64,000 nt of DNA from Thermocatellispora tengchongensis (GCF_014202315.1 NZ_JACHGN010000012.1:1-64000), one strand, 5' to 3'. Counted from the stretch's first letter, positions 8,893-18,055 are shown. Notes: a model not told the origin generated them from the letters alone. Translations and numbers: made by a program.

Positions 8893-9320
8893 GGCCACGG
8901 CCACGGGCACGGGGCACAGGCCACGGGCACGGGCACAGGCCACGGGCACGGGCCGCCGACAAAGGCCGCAGACGCAGACACGGGCCACAGGCCCCGACAT
9001 GGCGACGGCCACCGACACGGGGCCATGTCGAGGGCCCGACCGACACGGGCCGCAGGGCACCGACACAGGCGACAGGTCCCGGGCCTGGTGTCCGTGCGAG
9101 CACCGATGCTGCCCGCGCATGGCCAGAACCGGCGCTCAGGCCATAACCGGCGCTCAGGCCACAACCGGCGGGCCGGGACCCGAGCCGATGCCGCAGCGTC
9201 CCGTCATGTCCACAGGGAGCAGCCGGGAGGGTGAGCCGGTCGGGGCCGGGTGCGCGTGCGCCTGGGGTCACGCACTCGTTTTCCGAAAGAGGAGAAGTTT
9301 CGATCCGGAAAGACTGTGAG

Positions 9321-9353
9321 CGGCCCCGGCTCCTGGTGCGGGAGCCGGGGCCG
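9321..9353 (-). terminator. Terminator hairpin of the GPH symporter gene
   Basis: CGGCCCCGGCTCC (9321-9333) pairs perfectly with GGAGCCGGGGCCG (9341-9353) around a 7-base loop, starting 6 bp past the symporter stop at 9359. No U-tract follows, as is usual in actinomycetes. Confidence 0.7.
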
Positions 9354-9358
9354 TGTCG

Positions 9359-10729
9359 TCATCGGTCCAGGGCCTCCCGGGGCTGTTTGTCCGGGGCGGA
9401 GGCGTGGTCGCGGCGCTGGGCCACTTCGGTGACGATCTCGGCGAACCTGCGTTCGGTCAGCGGGTAGAACCACATGATCGCGATGGCGAGCAGCGCCGTG
9501 ACGGCGGGTGCGGCGCCGGCCGCGAAGCGGATCGCCGTGAGCGCGCCCTCGCTCTGCTGTGCCGCCTGGGCCGCGTAGCCGCCCAGTGCCAGCGCGTACG
9601 CCCCCGCCGCCGCGCCGAGCGCCTGGCCCAGCTTGCGGGTGAAGGAGAACACGGCGTACGTCGCGCCCTCGGTGCGCACGCCGGATCGCCACTCGCCGTA
9701 CTCCACCGTGTCGGCCTCCAGGGCCCACATCAACGTGTTGACCAGGGCGGTGCCGAGCCCCGCGACCGCCCAGAAGAAGATCGGCAGCGCGACCGGGTCC
9801 GCCGGGGCCAGGAAGACGCCGAGGCCGCCGGCCACCGACAGGCCGCCGCTGAGCACGTACGCGCGCCTCTTGCCGATCCGGGCGACCAGGACCGGCGCGA
9901 GCGGGGCGACGACGAACAGCTCGGCGGTGGTCACCACGGTCAGGACGATGAACAGCGAGGGGTCGCCGAGCACGTCGCGGGCGTAGTAGACGCCCACGGC
10001 CGTCAGCGAGGACATGCCGGTCAGGTAGACCAGCGCGCTGGCGCACAGCATGAGCAGCGGCCGGTTGCCCCGCATCGCCGCCACGGTCTGCCGCAGGGTC
10101 ACCCGCGCGACGGCGCGCGGCACCGCCTCCTTGGAGGTGAGGAAGGTGAACAGGTACATCGCCGCCCCGGCGACGGCGAAGATCCAGGTGACGGCTGTCA
10201 GCGTGCCCTGAAGGTCGCCGCCGCCCTGCAGTGCTGGCGAGATGACCAGCACCAGGATCAGGATGATCACCGCCACGCCGACGCCGCGCGCGGCGGCCAG
10301 CCGGGCGCGCTCGCGCGGCTCCTGCGTCATCGCGGTCGCGAGCGAACCGTACGGGATGTTGACCAGGCTGTACGCCAGCCCGAGCAGCGCGTAGGTGACG
10401 TACGCGTACGCCAGCTCGGCGCCGCTCGACATCTCCGGCACGTGGAAGGTGGCCACGTTGAGCAGGAGCAGCGGCACCGCGCCGAACAGGATGTACGGGC
10501 GGAACTTGCCCCACCGGGTCTGGGTCCGGTCCACGAGCCGCCCGGCGAGGATGTCCGCGAGCGCGTCCCAGATGCGGACGATGAGGAACATGGTGCCGAC
10601 CGCCGCTGGGGACAGCCCCACCACGTCGGTGTAGTACACGAGCAGGAACATGCTCGTGAGGCTGAAGGCGAGGTTGTTGCCGGCGTCTCCGGCGCCGTAG
10701 CCGATGACCTGGATTCTGCGGAGCTTCAT
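9359..10729 (-). CDS. GPH-family glycoside/glucuronide:cation symporter
   Basis: A 456-residue membrane protein with about twelve transmembrane segments and the hallmarks of the MelB/UidB group: GYGAGDAGNNLAFSLTS at the N-terminus, the DALADILAGRLVDRTQTRWG loop after helix 2, and a NIPYGSLATAMT segment in helix 4. It would carry glucuronides inward with a cation. It lies 160 bp downstream of the beta-glucuronidase gene on the same strand, so the two likely form a transport and hydrolysis pair under the LacI regulator at 12807. GGAG precedes the ATG at 10729. Confidence 0.9.
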   Translation of the reverse strand: MKLRRIQVIGYGAGDAGNNLAFSLTSMFLLVYYTDVVGLSPAAVGTMFLIVRIWDALADILAGRLVDRTQTRWGKFRPYILFGAVPLLLLNVATFHVPEMSSGAELAYAYVTYALLGLAYSLVNIPYGSLATAMTQEPRERARLAAARGVGVAVIILILVLVISPALQGGGDLQGTLTAVTWIFAVAGAAMYLFTFLTSKEAVPRAVARVTLRQTVAAMRGNRPLLMLCASALVYLTGMSSLTAVGVYYARDVLGDPSLFIVLTVVTTAELFVVAPLAPVLVARIGKRRAYVLSGGLSVAGGLGVFLAPADPVALPIFFWAVAGLGTALVNTLMWALEADTVEYGEWRSGVRTEGATYAVFSFTRKLGQALGAAAGAYALALGGYAAQAAQQSEGALTAIRFAAGAAPAVTALLAIAIMWFYPLTERRFAEIVTEVAQRRDHASAPDKQPREALDR

Positions 10730-10888
10730 CGCTGCTCCTTCGGTGGTGCGTGCAGGCTGCCGCCTGCGGGGGGATGGGGGGCGCGGTGGCGTGGGAGTTC
10801 GGTGGCCTGGGGGTTCAGGGATTCTTCGGCGTGCGGGACTCCGGCGTGGGTGCGGGATTCCCGGGTGTGGGCGGGGTCGGGCGTGGCG

Positions 10889-12673
10889 TCAGGCGTCCGG
10901 GCGCCAGCGGCGGCGTACCGCGAAGGCGGCCGCCTTGGGGCGGCGGTCGCGGGTGAAGACGCCCTTCTTGTTGCCGTCCACCCGGAAGAAGCCGGGGCGG
11001 GTGGCGAAGTCGGCGAAGTTCCAGATGTGCTCGCCCACGACGGCGTCCACGCGGTCGAAGACGCGGTGGTGCATCTCCAGCAGGCGGACCTGGTAGTCCT
11101 CGGTCCACGGCATGTCCACGGCGGAGTGCAGGCCGGCGAGGGTGTCGGCGCCGTACTCGGTGACGATGATCGGCTTGCCCTGTCCCTCGGCCCATGCCCG
11201 GAGTTCGGCCTCCAGGGCGGCCTCGGCGGCGGCCAGGTCTCCGGGGGACACGTACCAGCCGTAGTAGCGGTTGATCATGACGACGTCCGCCAGCTCGCTG
11301 ACCAGGCACTCCCCCGCGGGGGCCAGCATCACGTTGACGAAGCCGACCGGGCGGGAGGGGTCGAGCTTGCGGGTCTCGGCGAACAGCGGCTCGAAGTACG
11401 CGCGGGCTTCGGGCGTGTGCGACTCCGGCTCGTTGGCGATGCTCCACAGCACCACGCTGGGGTGGTTCTTGTCGCGGGCGACGAGCTCGCGGATGGCCTG
11501 GAGGTGTGCCTGGCGGGCGCCCTCGCCGATCGTCTCGGCCGAGAACGTGGGCAGCTTCGCGCCGCCCATGATGCCGCCGGCGAGGCCCAGGTTGAGGCCG
11601 ACGGCCGCGGTCTCGTCGATCACCACGACGCCGTGGCGGTCGGCGTAGTCCAGGACCTCCTCGGCGTAGGGGTAGTGGGAGGTGCGGAAGGAGTTGGCGC
11701 CGATCCACTCCATCAGCTCGAAGTCGTGCACCATGAGCGCGTCGTCGTGTCCCTTGCCGCGCACGGCGGAGTCCTCGTGCTTGCCGAAGCCGCGGAAGTG
11801 GAACGGCTCGCCGTTGATCAGGAAGCGGGTGCCGCGCACCTCGACCGTGCGGACGCCAACGCTCTGGTGGTAGGTGTCGGCGACCTCGCCGCCGGGGGCG
11901 ACGAGGGTCGCCTCCAGGTCGTACAGGTAGCCGTCGCCGGGGGCCCAGGGGTGCACGTCCGGCACGGTCAGCAGGCCCTCGGCGCCCTCGCCCGCCGCGA
12001 CCACGGCGCCCTCCGCGTCGCGCAGGGTCACCCGCACGCCGTGGCCGGGCGCGCCCTCGCTCGCCACGGCGTACCGGACGGTGCCGGTCGCGCCGTCCAG
12101 GCCGGTGACCACGGTGATGTCGGCGATGTGGGCGGGCGGAGTGGTGTAGAGCCACACGGAGCGGTGCAGCCCGGCGTAGTTGAAGAAGTCGTGGAAGTAC
12201 TGCTGGCGGCGGCCCGCCGGGGTGTCCTCGACGTATCCGGGCGGGATGGAGGACCAGGTCAGCTCGTTGCCGACCACGACCGTGACGCGGTTCTCCGCCC
12301 CGTACGCCAGGTGGCGGGTGACGTCGGCCTCGAACGGGGTGTAGCCGCCCTCGTGCTCGGCGACCAGGGTGTCGCCGACCCAGACGGCGGCGCGGTGGGT
12401 GGCGGCGTCGAAGCGCAGGACGACGCGCTCGCCGTGCCAGCGGGCGGGCACCCGGAAGACGGTCTGGTACCACGCGTCGCCCACGTGATCCCGGACCGCG
12501 ATGTCCGGGACGATGTCGTTGTAGCTGGCGGGCACCGGCATCTCGCGCGGCTCCGGCAGCGGGCCCCGCCACCACCCGGCCGCGCGGCCCGCGCCGCCGG
12601 GGTCGAGGCGGAAGGCCCACAGCCCGTCGAGTGATCTGCGTTCGCGGGTCGCGCTGTCCTGTGGGCGGAGCAT
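10889..12673 (-). CDS. uidA: Beta-glucuronidase, GH2
   Basis: A 594-residue cytoplasmic glycoside hydrolase of family 2: sugar-binding jelly-roll (about 15-175), immunoglobulin-like middle domain (180-270) and TIM barrel (275-590). The acid/base is Glu415 in SIANEPESHT and the nucleophile is Glu506 in IIVTEYGADT, close to Glu413/Glu504 of the E. coli enzyme. The glucuronidase-type N-terminus (SLDGLWAFRLD, PVPASYNDI) and the neighbouring symporter favour beta-glucuronidase over beta-galactosidase. The ATG at 12673 has CAGGAGG upstream. It releases glucuronic acid from conjugates or plant glycosides. Confidence 0.93.
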   Translation of the reverse strand: MLRPQDSATRERRSLDGLWAFRLDPGGAGRAAGWWRGPLPEPREMPVPASYNDIVPDIAVRDHVGDAWYQTVFRVPARWHGERVVLRFDAATHRAAVWVGDTLVAEHEGGYTPFEADVTRHLAYGAENRVTVVVGNELTWSSIPPGYVEDTPAGRRQQYFHDFFNYAGLHRSVWLYTTPPAHIADITVVTGLDGATGTVRYAVASEGAPGHGVRVTLRDAEGAVVAAGEGAEGLLTVPDVHPWAPGDGYLYDLEATLVAPGGEVADTYHQSVGVRTVEVRGTRFLINGEPFHFRGFGKHEDSAVRGKGHDDALMVHDFELMEWIGANSFRTSHYPYAEEVLDYADRHGVVVIDETAAVGLNLGLAGGIMGGAKLPTFSAETIGEGARQAHLQAIRELVARDKNHPSVVLWSIANEPESHTPEARAYFEPLFAETRKLDPSRPVGFVNVMLAPAGECLVSELADVVMINRYYGWYVSPGDLAAAEAALEAELRAWAEGQGKPIIVTEYGADTLAGLHSAVDMPWTEDYQVRLLEMHHRVFDRVDAVVGEHIWNFADFATRPGFFRVDGNKKGVFTRDRRPKAAAFAVRRRWRPDA

Positions 12674-12733
12674 CCGTCCTCCTGCTCTGCGAGGCGTCGT
12701 TTCGGACCGGCTGTCACCGGCCGTTACGGTTCC

Positions 12734-12772
12734 ATTAAGCTGAGCTCACACCGGCATGGCAAGCGGTTGCCA
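12734..12772 (-). promoter_or_regulatory. uidA promoter with LacI-type operator
   Basis: The palindrome TGGCAAGCGGTTGCCA (12757-12772) is a typical LacI/GalR operator. Its left arm, read on the minus strand, is the -35 TTGCCA (12762-12757); CTTAAT (12739-12734) follows after 17 bp as -10. A repressor bound here would block uidA, and also sits 35 bp from the start of the regulator gene, allowing autoregulation. Confidence 0.75.
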
Positions 12773-12806
12773 TCTGTTGTCGCGCCCCCCGCACGACCCC
12801 GAGTAG

Positions 12807-13853
12807 GTGAAGGCCGTGGCCGACCCCGACCCGCCCGAGCGGCGGCATCCCCCGACGATCTACGACGTGGCGCGGGCCGCCGGGGTCGCCCCCTCGACGG
12901 TCTCGCGGGCCTTCTCCCGCCCGGGGCGGGTCAACGCCGAGACCGCCGAGCGCATCCGCCGGATCGCGGCCGAGCTGGGCTACCGCACCAACCCGCTGGC
13001 CCGCGCGCTGCCGACCGGGCGCACCTCGATGCTCGCCTGCGTGATCGCCGACATCACCAACCCGTTCTACGGCGAGATCATCAGGGGCGCGGAGTCGGCC
13101 GCGGCGGAGGCCGGGTACGTCCTGCTGCTCGTGGACGCCCAGGAGTCCGACCGGCAGGAGCGGGAGGCCCTGGACCGGGCGCTGCCGGCGGTCGAGGGCG
13201 TGGTGCTCACCGGCTCCCGCATGTCCGACTCGGCGATCAGGATGACCGCCAAGCAGCGGCCGACGGTCGTGCTCAACCGGGAGGTCGCCGACGTGCCCAG
13301 CGTGGTCAGCGACAACGCCCAGGGCATGCGGATGGCCGCCCGGCACCTGGCCGATCTGGGGCACCGCGCCGTCACCTACGTCGCCGGGCCGGAGGCGTCG
13401 TGGGCCGACGGCATGCGGTGGCGCTCGCTGCGCGAGGCGGCGGCCGAGCTGGGGCTGCGCCTGAACCGGATCGGGCCCTACCCGCCCACCATCCCCGGGG
13501 GCACCCTGGCCGCCGAGGGGGTGGGCCGCCAGGGGGCCTCGGCGGTCATCGCCTACAACGACCAGCTCGCGATCGGCCTCATGCGCGGCCTGCAGGCCGC
13601 GGGCGTGCGCGTGCCGGAGGACGTCAGCGTGGTCGGCTTCGACAACATCTTCGGCGCGGAGCTGGTCACCCCGGGCCTGACCACGGTGGCGGCGCCGCTG
13701 CGCGCCCAAGGCCGCGCCGCGGTCCGCGGCCTGATCTCGGTGCTGGGCGGCGCCCGGCCGCGCACCGCGCAGGCGGTGGTGCTCCCGGCGCGCCTGGTCG
13801 TCCGGGCCTCTACCGGCGGCCCCGCCCCGGGCCGCGGTCACGGCAGGCCGTAA
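12807..13853 (+). CDS. LacI-family transcriptional regulator of glucuronide use
   Basis: A 348-residue regulator: LacI HTH at about 14-60 (TIYDVARAAGVAPSTVSRAF) with the hinge helix NPLARAL, then a periplasmic-binding-like effector domain (70-335). It is divergent from the beta-glucuronidase gene across a 133-bp spacer that holds the palindromic operator. The GTG at 12807 is followed by GTG at 12819; either could start the protein. Derepression by a glucuronide or a breakdown product is inferred from the arrangement. Confidence 0.92.
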   Translation: MKAVADPDPPERRHPPTIYDVARAAGVAPSTVSRAFSRPGRVNAETAERIRRIAAELGYRTNPLARALPTGRTSMLACVIADITNPFYGEIIRGAESAAAEAGYVLLLVDAQESDRQEREALDRALPAVEGVVLTGSRMSDSAIRMTAKQRPTVVLNREVADVPSVVSDNAQGMRMAARHLADLGHRAVTYVAGPEASWADGMRWRSLREAAAELGLRLNRIGPYPPTIPGGTLAAEGVGRQGASAVIAYNDQLAIGLMRGLQAAGVRVPEDVSVVGFDNIFGAELVTPGLTTVAAPLRAQGRAAVRGLISVLGGARPRTAQAVVLPARLVVRASTGGPAPGRGHGRP

Positions 13854-13916
13854 CGCCGCGCCCGTCACCCCCGATCTCCTCGTGACATGCGAATGCGGGG
13901 GGACGGAGGGCCGCCG

Positions 13917-15128
13917 ATGCCTCAGCCGTTGAGGCGCGACGACCCCCGGCAGGCGGGGCCGTACCCGCTGACGGGTCTGCTGGGCGAGGGCGGGCAGGGC
14001 GCGGTCTACCTCGGCCACGACGCGTCGGGCGCTCCGGTCGCGGTGAAGATCCTGCACGCCCGGCTGGCCCGGGACGAGGAGTCCCGCCGCCGGTTCCTGC
14101 GCGAGGTGGACGCCGCCCGCAGGGTCGGGCCGTTCAGCACGGCCCGGGTGCTGGCGGTGGACATCGAGGGCGACCGGCCCTACATCGTCAGCGAGTTCGT
14201 GGACGGCGAGTCGCTGCAGCAGCTCATCACCCGCGACGGGCCGCGCGACGAGGGCGGCCTGCGCCGCCTGGCCCTGGCCACCGCGGCGGCGCTGCGCGCG
14301 ATCCACCAGGCGGGGATCGTGCACCGCGACTTCAAGCCGAGCAACGTCCTGCTCGGCCCCGACGGGCCGCGGGTGATCGACTTCGGCATCGCCCGGGCCC
14401 TTGAGAGCACCACGCTGGCGTCCAGCGGCGTGGTGGGCACGCCGACGTACATGTCGCCGGAGCAGGTGGCCGGGCAGCGGGTCGGGCCCGCCTCCGACGT
14501 GTTCTCCTGGGGGATCGCGATGGCGTTCGCGGCCACGGGCACGCCGGCCTTCGGCCAGGACAGCATCCCTGCCGTGCTCAACCGGATACTCAACCACGAG
14601 CCCGACCTCACCGGGCTTCCCGGCGACATGCGCGACCTGGTGGCGTCGTGCCTCGCCAAGGACCCGGACGACCGGCCCAGCGCCGACGACCTGCTGCACA
14701 CGATCCTGGGTCACGCGCCGCCCGCGGGGGCCGCGCCGGCTCCGACGCCGGGCCCGGCTCCGACGCCGACGCCGGTGCGGCCCCGCCCCGTCGCGCGTCC
14801 GCTCTCCGCGGCCACGACCGCCGATCCGGGCAGCGCGGTGGGCCCGCCCGCGGCGCCGCGTCATCGCCCGTTCCTCCTCGCGGTCCTGGCGCAGATCGCG
14901 GCCGGCGTGCTGACCTACGCGTCGGCGGAGTGGGCGGACTACGGCCGGGAGGTCACGGCGGAGCAGGGCCGGAACGCCTATGGCGTGACGGACGGGCCGC
15001 TGACCTGGGCCGGGGCCGGATTCTGGGCGGGCGTGATCGCCTGGATCTGCCTGGGCACGGCCGCGGCGGTGGTGCTGCGCGTCATCTCCTTCCGGCGGGC
15101 CCGCCGCGACGGACGGAGGACCGCGTGA
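13917..15128 (+). CDS. Membrane Ser/Thr protein kinase
   Basis: A Hanks-type kinase of about 403 residues. It has a glycine loop GEGGQGAVYLG, the lysine in VAVKIL, the catalytic HRDFKPSNVLL, DFG in IDFGIA and the activation-segment end TPTYMSPEQ. A Pro-Thr-rich linker (about 270-310) leads to two transmembrane helices near 320-340 and 375-395 with a short loop between them; there are no PASTA repeats. The ATG at 13917 is preferred over 13887 because GGAGG lies just upstream. The next gene overlaps as GTGA, suggesting a membrane partner. Confidence 0.88.
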   Translation: MPQPLRRDDPRQAGPYPLTGLLGEGGQGAVYLGHDASGAPVAVKILHARLARDEESRRRFLREVDAARRVGPFSTARVLAVDIEGDRPYIVSEFVDGESLQQLITRDGPRDEGGLRRLALATAAALRAIHQAGIVHRDFKPSNVLLGPDGPRVIDFGIARALESTTLASSGVVGTPTYMSPEQVAGQRVGPASDVFSWGIAMAFAATGTPAFGQDSIPAVLNRILNHEPDLTGLPGDMRDLVASCLAKDPDDRPSADDLLHTILGHAPPAGAAPAPTPGPAPTPTPVRPRPVARPLSAATTADPGSAVGPPAAPRHRPFLLAVLAQIAAGVLTYASAEWADYGREVTAEQGRNAYGVTDGPLTWAGAGFWAGVIAWICLGTAAAVVLRVISFRRARRDGRRTA

Positions 15129-15580
15129 CCATCTCGCTGCTGTTGCCGCTCAGCGTGATCGTCTGGGCGATCGTGTTCTCGATCCCGGCGGCCCGGCGCC
15201 TGTTCGGCCGGCACCGGGTGTGGGTCGCGCTCACCGTGCTGCCGTTGCAGCCGCTCGTGCTCGTGGCCCTGGTGGACGGCCTGTCGTCGGGGGACGGCGC
15301 GGAGGCGCAGGACGTGACGCTCAACGTGCTGGCCTATGTGAACGGGCTGGTGGCCTTCGGGCTGGTGACCGGCGTCCAGGCCGCGCTGCGGCCCGAGCCC
15401 GCCGGCGACGGGCGCCACCGGGCCTCGGCGGTCTGGGGCACGACGGCCGCCGTCGCGGCGGCGCTGGCGGTGCTCCTCGTCCTGGCCGGGCTGCCGCTGG
15501 TCCTCACCGCGCTGGCGGTCGTGGTGGTGCTGGCGGCCGGGGCCGGTGTCGCCGCCCTCGGGGGACGCCGGGGCCGCTGA
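15125..15580 (+). CDS. Small membrane protein coupled to the kinase gene
   Basis: A 151-residue hydrophobic protein with four likely transmembrane segments (about 2-20, 33-50, 70-90 and 100-145). It has no family I recognise. The GTG at 15125 overlaps the kinase stop codon (GTGA), so expression is coupled. It may be a structural or sensory partner of the kinase; nothing in the sequence states the function. Confidence 0.7.
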   Translation: MTISLLLPLSVIVWAIVFSIPAARRLFGRHRVWVALTVLPLQPLVLVALVDGLSSGDGAEAQDVTLNVLAYVNGLVAFGLVTGVQAALRPEPAGDGRHRASAVWGTTAAVAAALAVLLVLAGLPLVLTALAVVVVLAAGAGVAALGGRRGR

Positions 15581-15681
15581 GACCAGGGGCGGCCCTGTGC
15601 CGCCGATCCCGGCGGAGGCCGGGGGCCGGTCGGGCGCGAAAACGGGTTAACGCGGCCGTAACACTGCCGACATGGCAGAGA

Positions 15682-15720
15682 TGTTCACCGCCATGACACT
15701 TCAGATAATGTCAGTGAACA
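15682..15720. promoter_or_regulatory. Nested inverted repeats upstream of the glnT operon
   Basis: TGTTCAC (15682-15688) faces GTGAACA (15714-15720), and inside them TGACA (15694-15698) faces TGTCA (15709-15713). A possible -10, GATAAT, lies in the centre. The stretch is AT-rich compared with its surroundings and 25 bp before the GTG at 15745. It is a good candidate site for the XRE-cupin regulator at 21192-21770. Confidence 0.5.
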
Positions 15721-15744
15721 CCTCACCGTTCTTGGGGAGTGCCC

Positions 15745-17115
15745 GTGACCGTCCCCGTGATCCCTGCACCGGCCCAGGCCCCCGCCGCCCCCGGCCCTGA
15801 CGCCACCCAGTCCCTCACCTCGCTGGCCAAGGCCGACGGCGTTCGGTTCCTGCTCGCCATGTTCACCACGCTCACCGGCAAGCCGTGCGCCAAGCTGGTG
15901 CCGGTCGAGGCGGCCGACGCCCTGGAGGGCGAGGGCGTCGGCTTCGCCGGGTACGCGGCCGGCGGCATGGGCCAGCAGCCCCGCGACCCCGACGTGATCG
16001 CGATCCCGGACGTGCGGTCGTACACGCCGCTCACCTTCGTCCGGCCCGGCCTGGGCCTGGTGCACTGCGACCCGCACGTGGAAGGCCGCCCGTACGCCTT
16101 CGCGCCGCGCGTCATCCTGCGCACGCTCGCCGAGCGCGCCGCCGCCGAGGGCATGTCGCTGGTCAGCGGCGCGGAGCTGGAGTACTTCCTGGTCCGCCGC
16201 GCCGCCGACGGCTCGGTGGTGGTCGCCGACGCCGGCGACGACGCCGACCAGCCCTGCTACGACGCCCGCGGCCTGACCCGGATGTACGAGCACCTGACCG
16301 CGGTCTCCGACGCGATGGTCCAGCTCGGCTGGGGCCCGTACGCCAGCGACCACGAGGACGGCAACGGGCAGTTCGAGCAGAACTTCCACCACGCCGACGC
16401 GCTCACCACGGCCGACAGGATCGTGACCCTGCGCTACATCGTGCAGATGCTGGCCGAGCAGCGCGGCATGACCGCGACGTTCATGCCCAAGCCGTTCGCC
16501 GACCGCACCGGCAACGGGCTGCACATGCACCTGTCGCTGTGGAACGGCGAGCGGGCGCTCTTCCCGGCCTCCGGTGAGGACCCGTACGGGATGGGGCTGA
16601 GCCGCACCGCGTACGCCTTCATAGCCGGGCTGGTCGCGCACGCCCCGGCCATGCACGCGCTGATCGCGCCCACGGTCAACTCCTACAAGCGCACCGGCGC
16701 GACCACCACGGCCTCCGGCGCCACCTGGGCGCCGCGGGAGGCGTCCTGGGGTGGCAACGACCGCACCCACCTGGTGCGGGTGCCCGACGGGAACCGGGTC
16801 GAGCTGCGCGGCGGCGACGGCTCGGCCAACTCCTACCTCGCCGCGGCGGCGGCGCTGGAGGCGGGACTGGACGGGGTGCACCGCGGCCTGGACCCGGGCG
16901 CGCCCGGAGCGCGGCGGGGACCGGGCCTGCCGCGCACGCTGCTGGACGCGGTGCACGCGCTGGAGGGGGACGACGTGGTGCGCGGCGTCCTGGACGCGGT
17001 CGATCCCGAGGCCGGGGTCAGCGCCTACTACGCCGAGCTGAAGCGGGAGGAGTTCTACGGCTGGCACAACACGGTCACGCGCTGGGAGCTGGACCGCTAT
17101 CTCACCGCCGTCTGA
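15745..17115 (+). CDS. glnT: GlnT-type (type III) glutamine synthetase/gamma-glutamyl-amine ligase
   Basis: A 456-residue ATP-dependent ligase. The GTG at 15745 is preferred because GGGGAG (15734-15739) overlaps the earlier GTG at 15739. Glutamine-synthetase elements are present: SGAELEYFLV, QFEQNFHHADALT, the GNGLHMHLSLW histidine segment, NSYKR and VELRGGDGSANSYL. GlnT and GmaS proteins of this group join glutamate to ammonia or to an amine such as methylamine. Because the next genes encode a three-part glutamate-synthase-like enzyme and an N-methyl amino acid oxidase, a gamma-glutamylmethylamide or other amide synthetase is more likely here than plain ammonia assimilation (inference). Confidence 0.85.
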   Translation: MTVPVIPAPAQAPAAPGPDATQSLTSLAKADGVRFLLAMFTTLTGKPCAKLVPVEAADALEGEGVGFAGYAAGGMGQQPRDPDVIAIPDVRSYTPLTFVRPGLGLVHCDPHVEGRPYAFAPRVILRTLAERAAAEGMSLVSGAELEYFLVRRAADGSVVVADAGDDADQPCYDARGLTRMYEHLTAVSDAMVQLGWGPYASDHEDGNGQFEQNFHHADALTTADRIVTLRYIVQMLAEQRGMTATFMPKPFADRTGNGLHMHLSLWNGERALFPASGEDPYGMGLSRTAYAFIAGLVAHAPAMHALIAPTVNSYKRTGATTTASGATWAPREASWGGNDRTHLVRVPDGNRVELRGGDGSANSYLAAAAALEAGLDGVHRGLDPGAPGARRGPGLPRTLLDAVHALEGDDVVRGVLDAVDPEAGVSAYYAELKREEFYGWHNTVTRWELDRYLTAV

Positions 17116-17161
17116 ACCGCCGTCCGAACCGCCGTCTGAACCGTCTGAACCGCCGTCTCAC
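17105..17161 (+). repeat. 12-bp tandem repeat carrying the glnT stop codon
   Basis: CCGCCGTCTGAA is repeated about 4.5 times (17105, 17117, 17129, a shortened copy at 17141, then 17150). The first copy contains the stop codon of glnT and two later copies repeat TGA in the same frame. The array fills the gap to the next gene. Confidence 0.85.
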
Positions 17162-17173
17162 GAAAGGACCACC

Positions 17174-18055
17174 ATGTGCGGCATCTCAGGCATCCAGGTC
17201 CGCGATCCGTCGCTGCGCCCGAGGCTGGGCGAGCTGCTCGCGGGCATGCTGCACCAGGCCGCCGAGCGCGGCCCCGACTCGGCGGGGGTGGCGCTGTACG
17301 GCGACCCGCGGCTGAGCCCGCCGGGGTGCGCGACCGTCAGCCTGACCAGTCTCGGCGTCCCGGCCGCCGAGGTCGCCGCCCGCGTGGGCGCCGAGGCGGT
17401 GGCCGCGGGCCAGGCCGTCGTGGTGCGCAGCGCGGAGCTGGACGCCGGGGAGCTGGAGGCGGCCGTACGCGCGGCGTTCCCGCGCGCGGTCGTCACCGGG
17501 CGCGGCACCGGGCTGGCCGTGCTGAAGGGCGTCGGCCACCCCGACGCGCTGATCGAGGAGTTCGGGCTGCGCGAGGCGAGCGGCTGGCAGGGCATCGCGC
17601 ACACCCGGATGGCCACCGAGTCGGCCGTCACGCCCGAGGGCGCGCACCCGTACTCGGTCGGGGAGAACGTGTGCCTGGTGCACAACGGCTCCTTCGCCAA
17701 CCACGCCACGATCCGCCGGGAGCTGATCGCCGAGGGCGCCGTCTTCGACAGCGACAACGACACCGAGGTGGGCGCCCGGTTCGTGGCCCACCGCCTGGCC
17801 GAGGGGATGGACCTGGAGAAGGCGCTGCTGGCGCTGTGCGAGCGCTTCGACGGCTTCTACACCCTGCTGGTGACCACCGGCGACGCCTTCGCCGTGGTGC
17901 GCGACGCCATCGCGTGCAAGCCCGCGGTCGTCGCCGAGACCGACGCGTGGGTGGCCATGGCCTCCGAGTACCGCTGCCTGGCCGCCCTGCCGGGCATCGA
18001 GTCCGCGCGCATCTTCGAACCCGAGCCCGAGGAGGTCCGCACATGGCGCCGGTGA
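17174..18055 (+). CDS. Class II glutamine amidotransferase, N-methylglutamate synthase/GlxB-like subunit
   Basis: A 293-residue Ntn-type glutaminase domain. Cys2 directly follows the initiator Met (MCGISGIQV), so removal of Met exposes the nucleophile. Further family elements are RGPDSAGVALYG, the HTRMATES stretch and VHNGSFANH. It corresponds to MgsA or GlxB, the glutaminase part of split glutamate synthases. GAAAGGA precedes the ATG at 17174. The gene overlaps the GXGXG subunit gene by 13 bp. It would release the amine from a gamma-glutamyl amide for transfer by the FMN subunit. Confidence 0.88.
   Translation: MCGISGIQVRDPSLRPRLGELLAGMLHQAAERGPDSAGVALYGDPRLSPPGCATVSLTSLGVPAAEVAARVGAEAVAAGQAVVVRSAELDAGELEAAVRAAFPRAVVTGRGTGLAVLKGVGHPDALIEEFGLREASGWQGIAHTRMATESAVTPEGAHPYSVGENVCLVHNGSFANHATIRRELIAEGAVFDSDNDTEVGARFVAHRLAEGMDLEKALLALCERFDGFYTLLVTTGDAFAVVRDAIACKPAVVAETDAWVAMASEYRCLAALPGIESARIFEPEPEEVRTWRR

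Larger units (their letters stand above)
8231..9320. other. Non-coding block between the ABC operon and the glucuronide locus
   Basis: About 1.1 kb with no gene I can support. Long open frames exist on both strands in several frames, but they arise because GC-rich 18-bp and 13-bp repeats contain no stop codons. None has a ribosome binding site, a recognisable domain or normal codon positions. The block holds two tandem repeat arrays (listed separately) and ends in the terminator of the symporter gene. Confidence 0.7.

Noticed and set aside
8248-9319. Long open frames on both strands encoding Gly-Thr, Arg-His or Pro-Arg repeats
   Set aside because: They result from stop-free 18-bp repeats in GC-rich DNA; a 13-bp array in the same frames would shift any repeat protein, and no ribosome binding site or domain is present.
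9353-12634. 1093-residue open frame antisense to the symporter and beta-glucuronidase genes
   Set aside because: It is the complement frame of two clear genes, with the low-complexity His/Gln/Val/Gly composition typical of GC-rich shadows.
15664-15678. CTGCC/GGCAG stem as a terminator of the kinase operon
   Set aside because: Only five base pairs, and it overlaps the putative control region of glnT.
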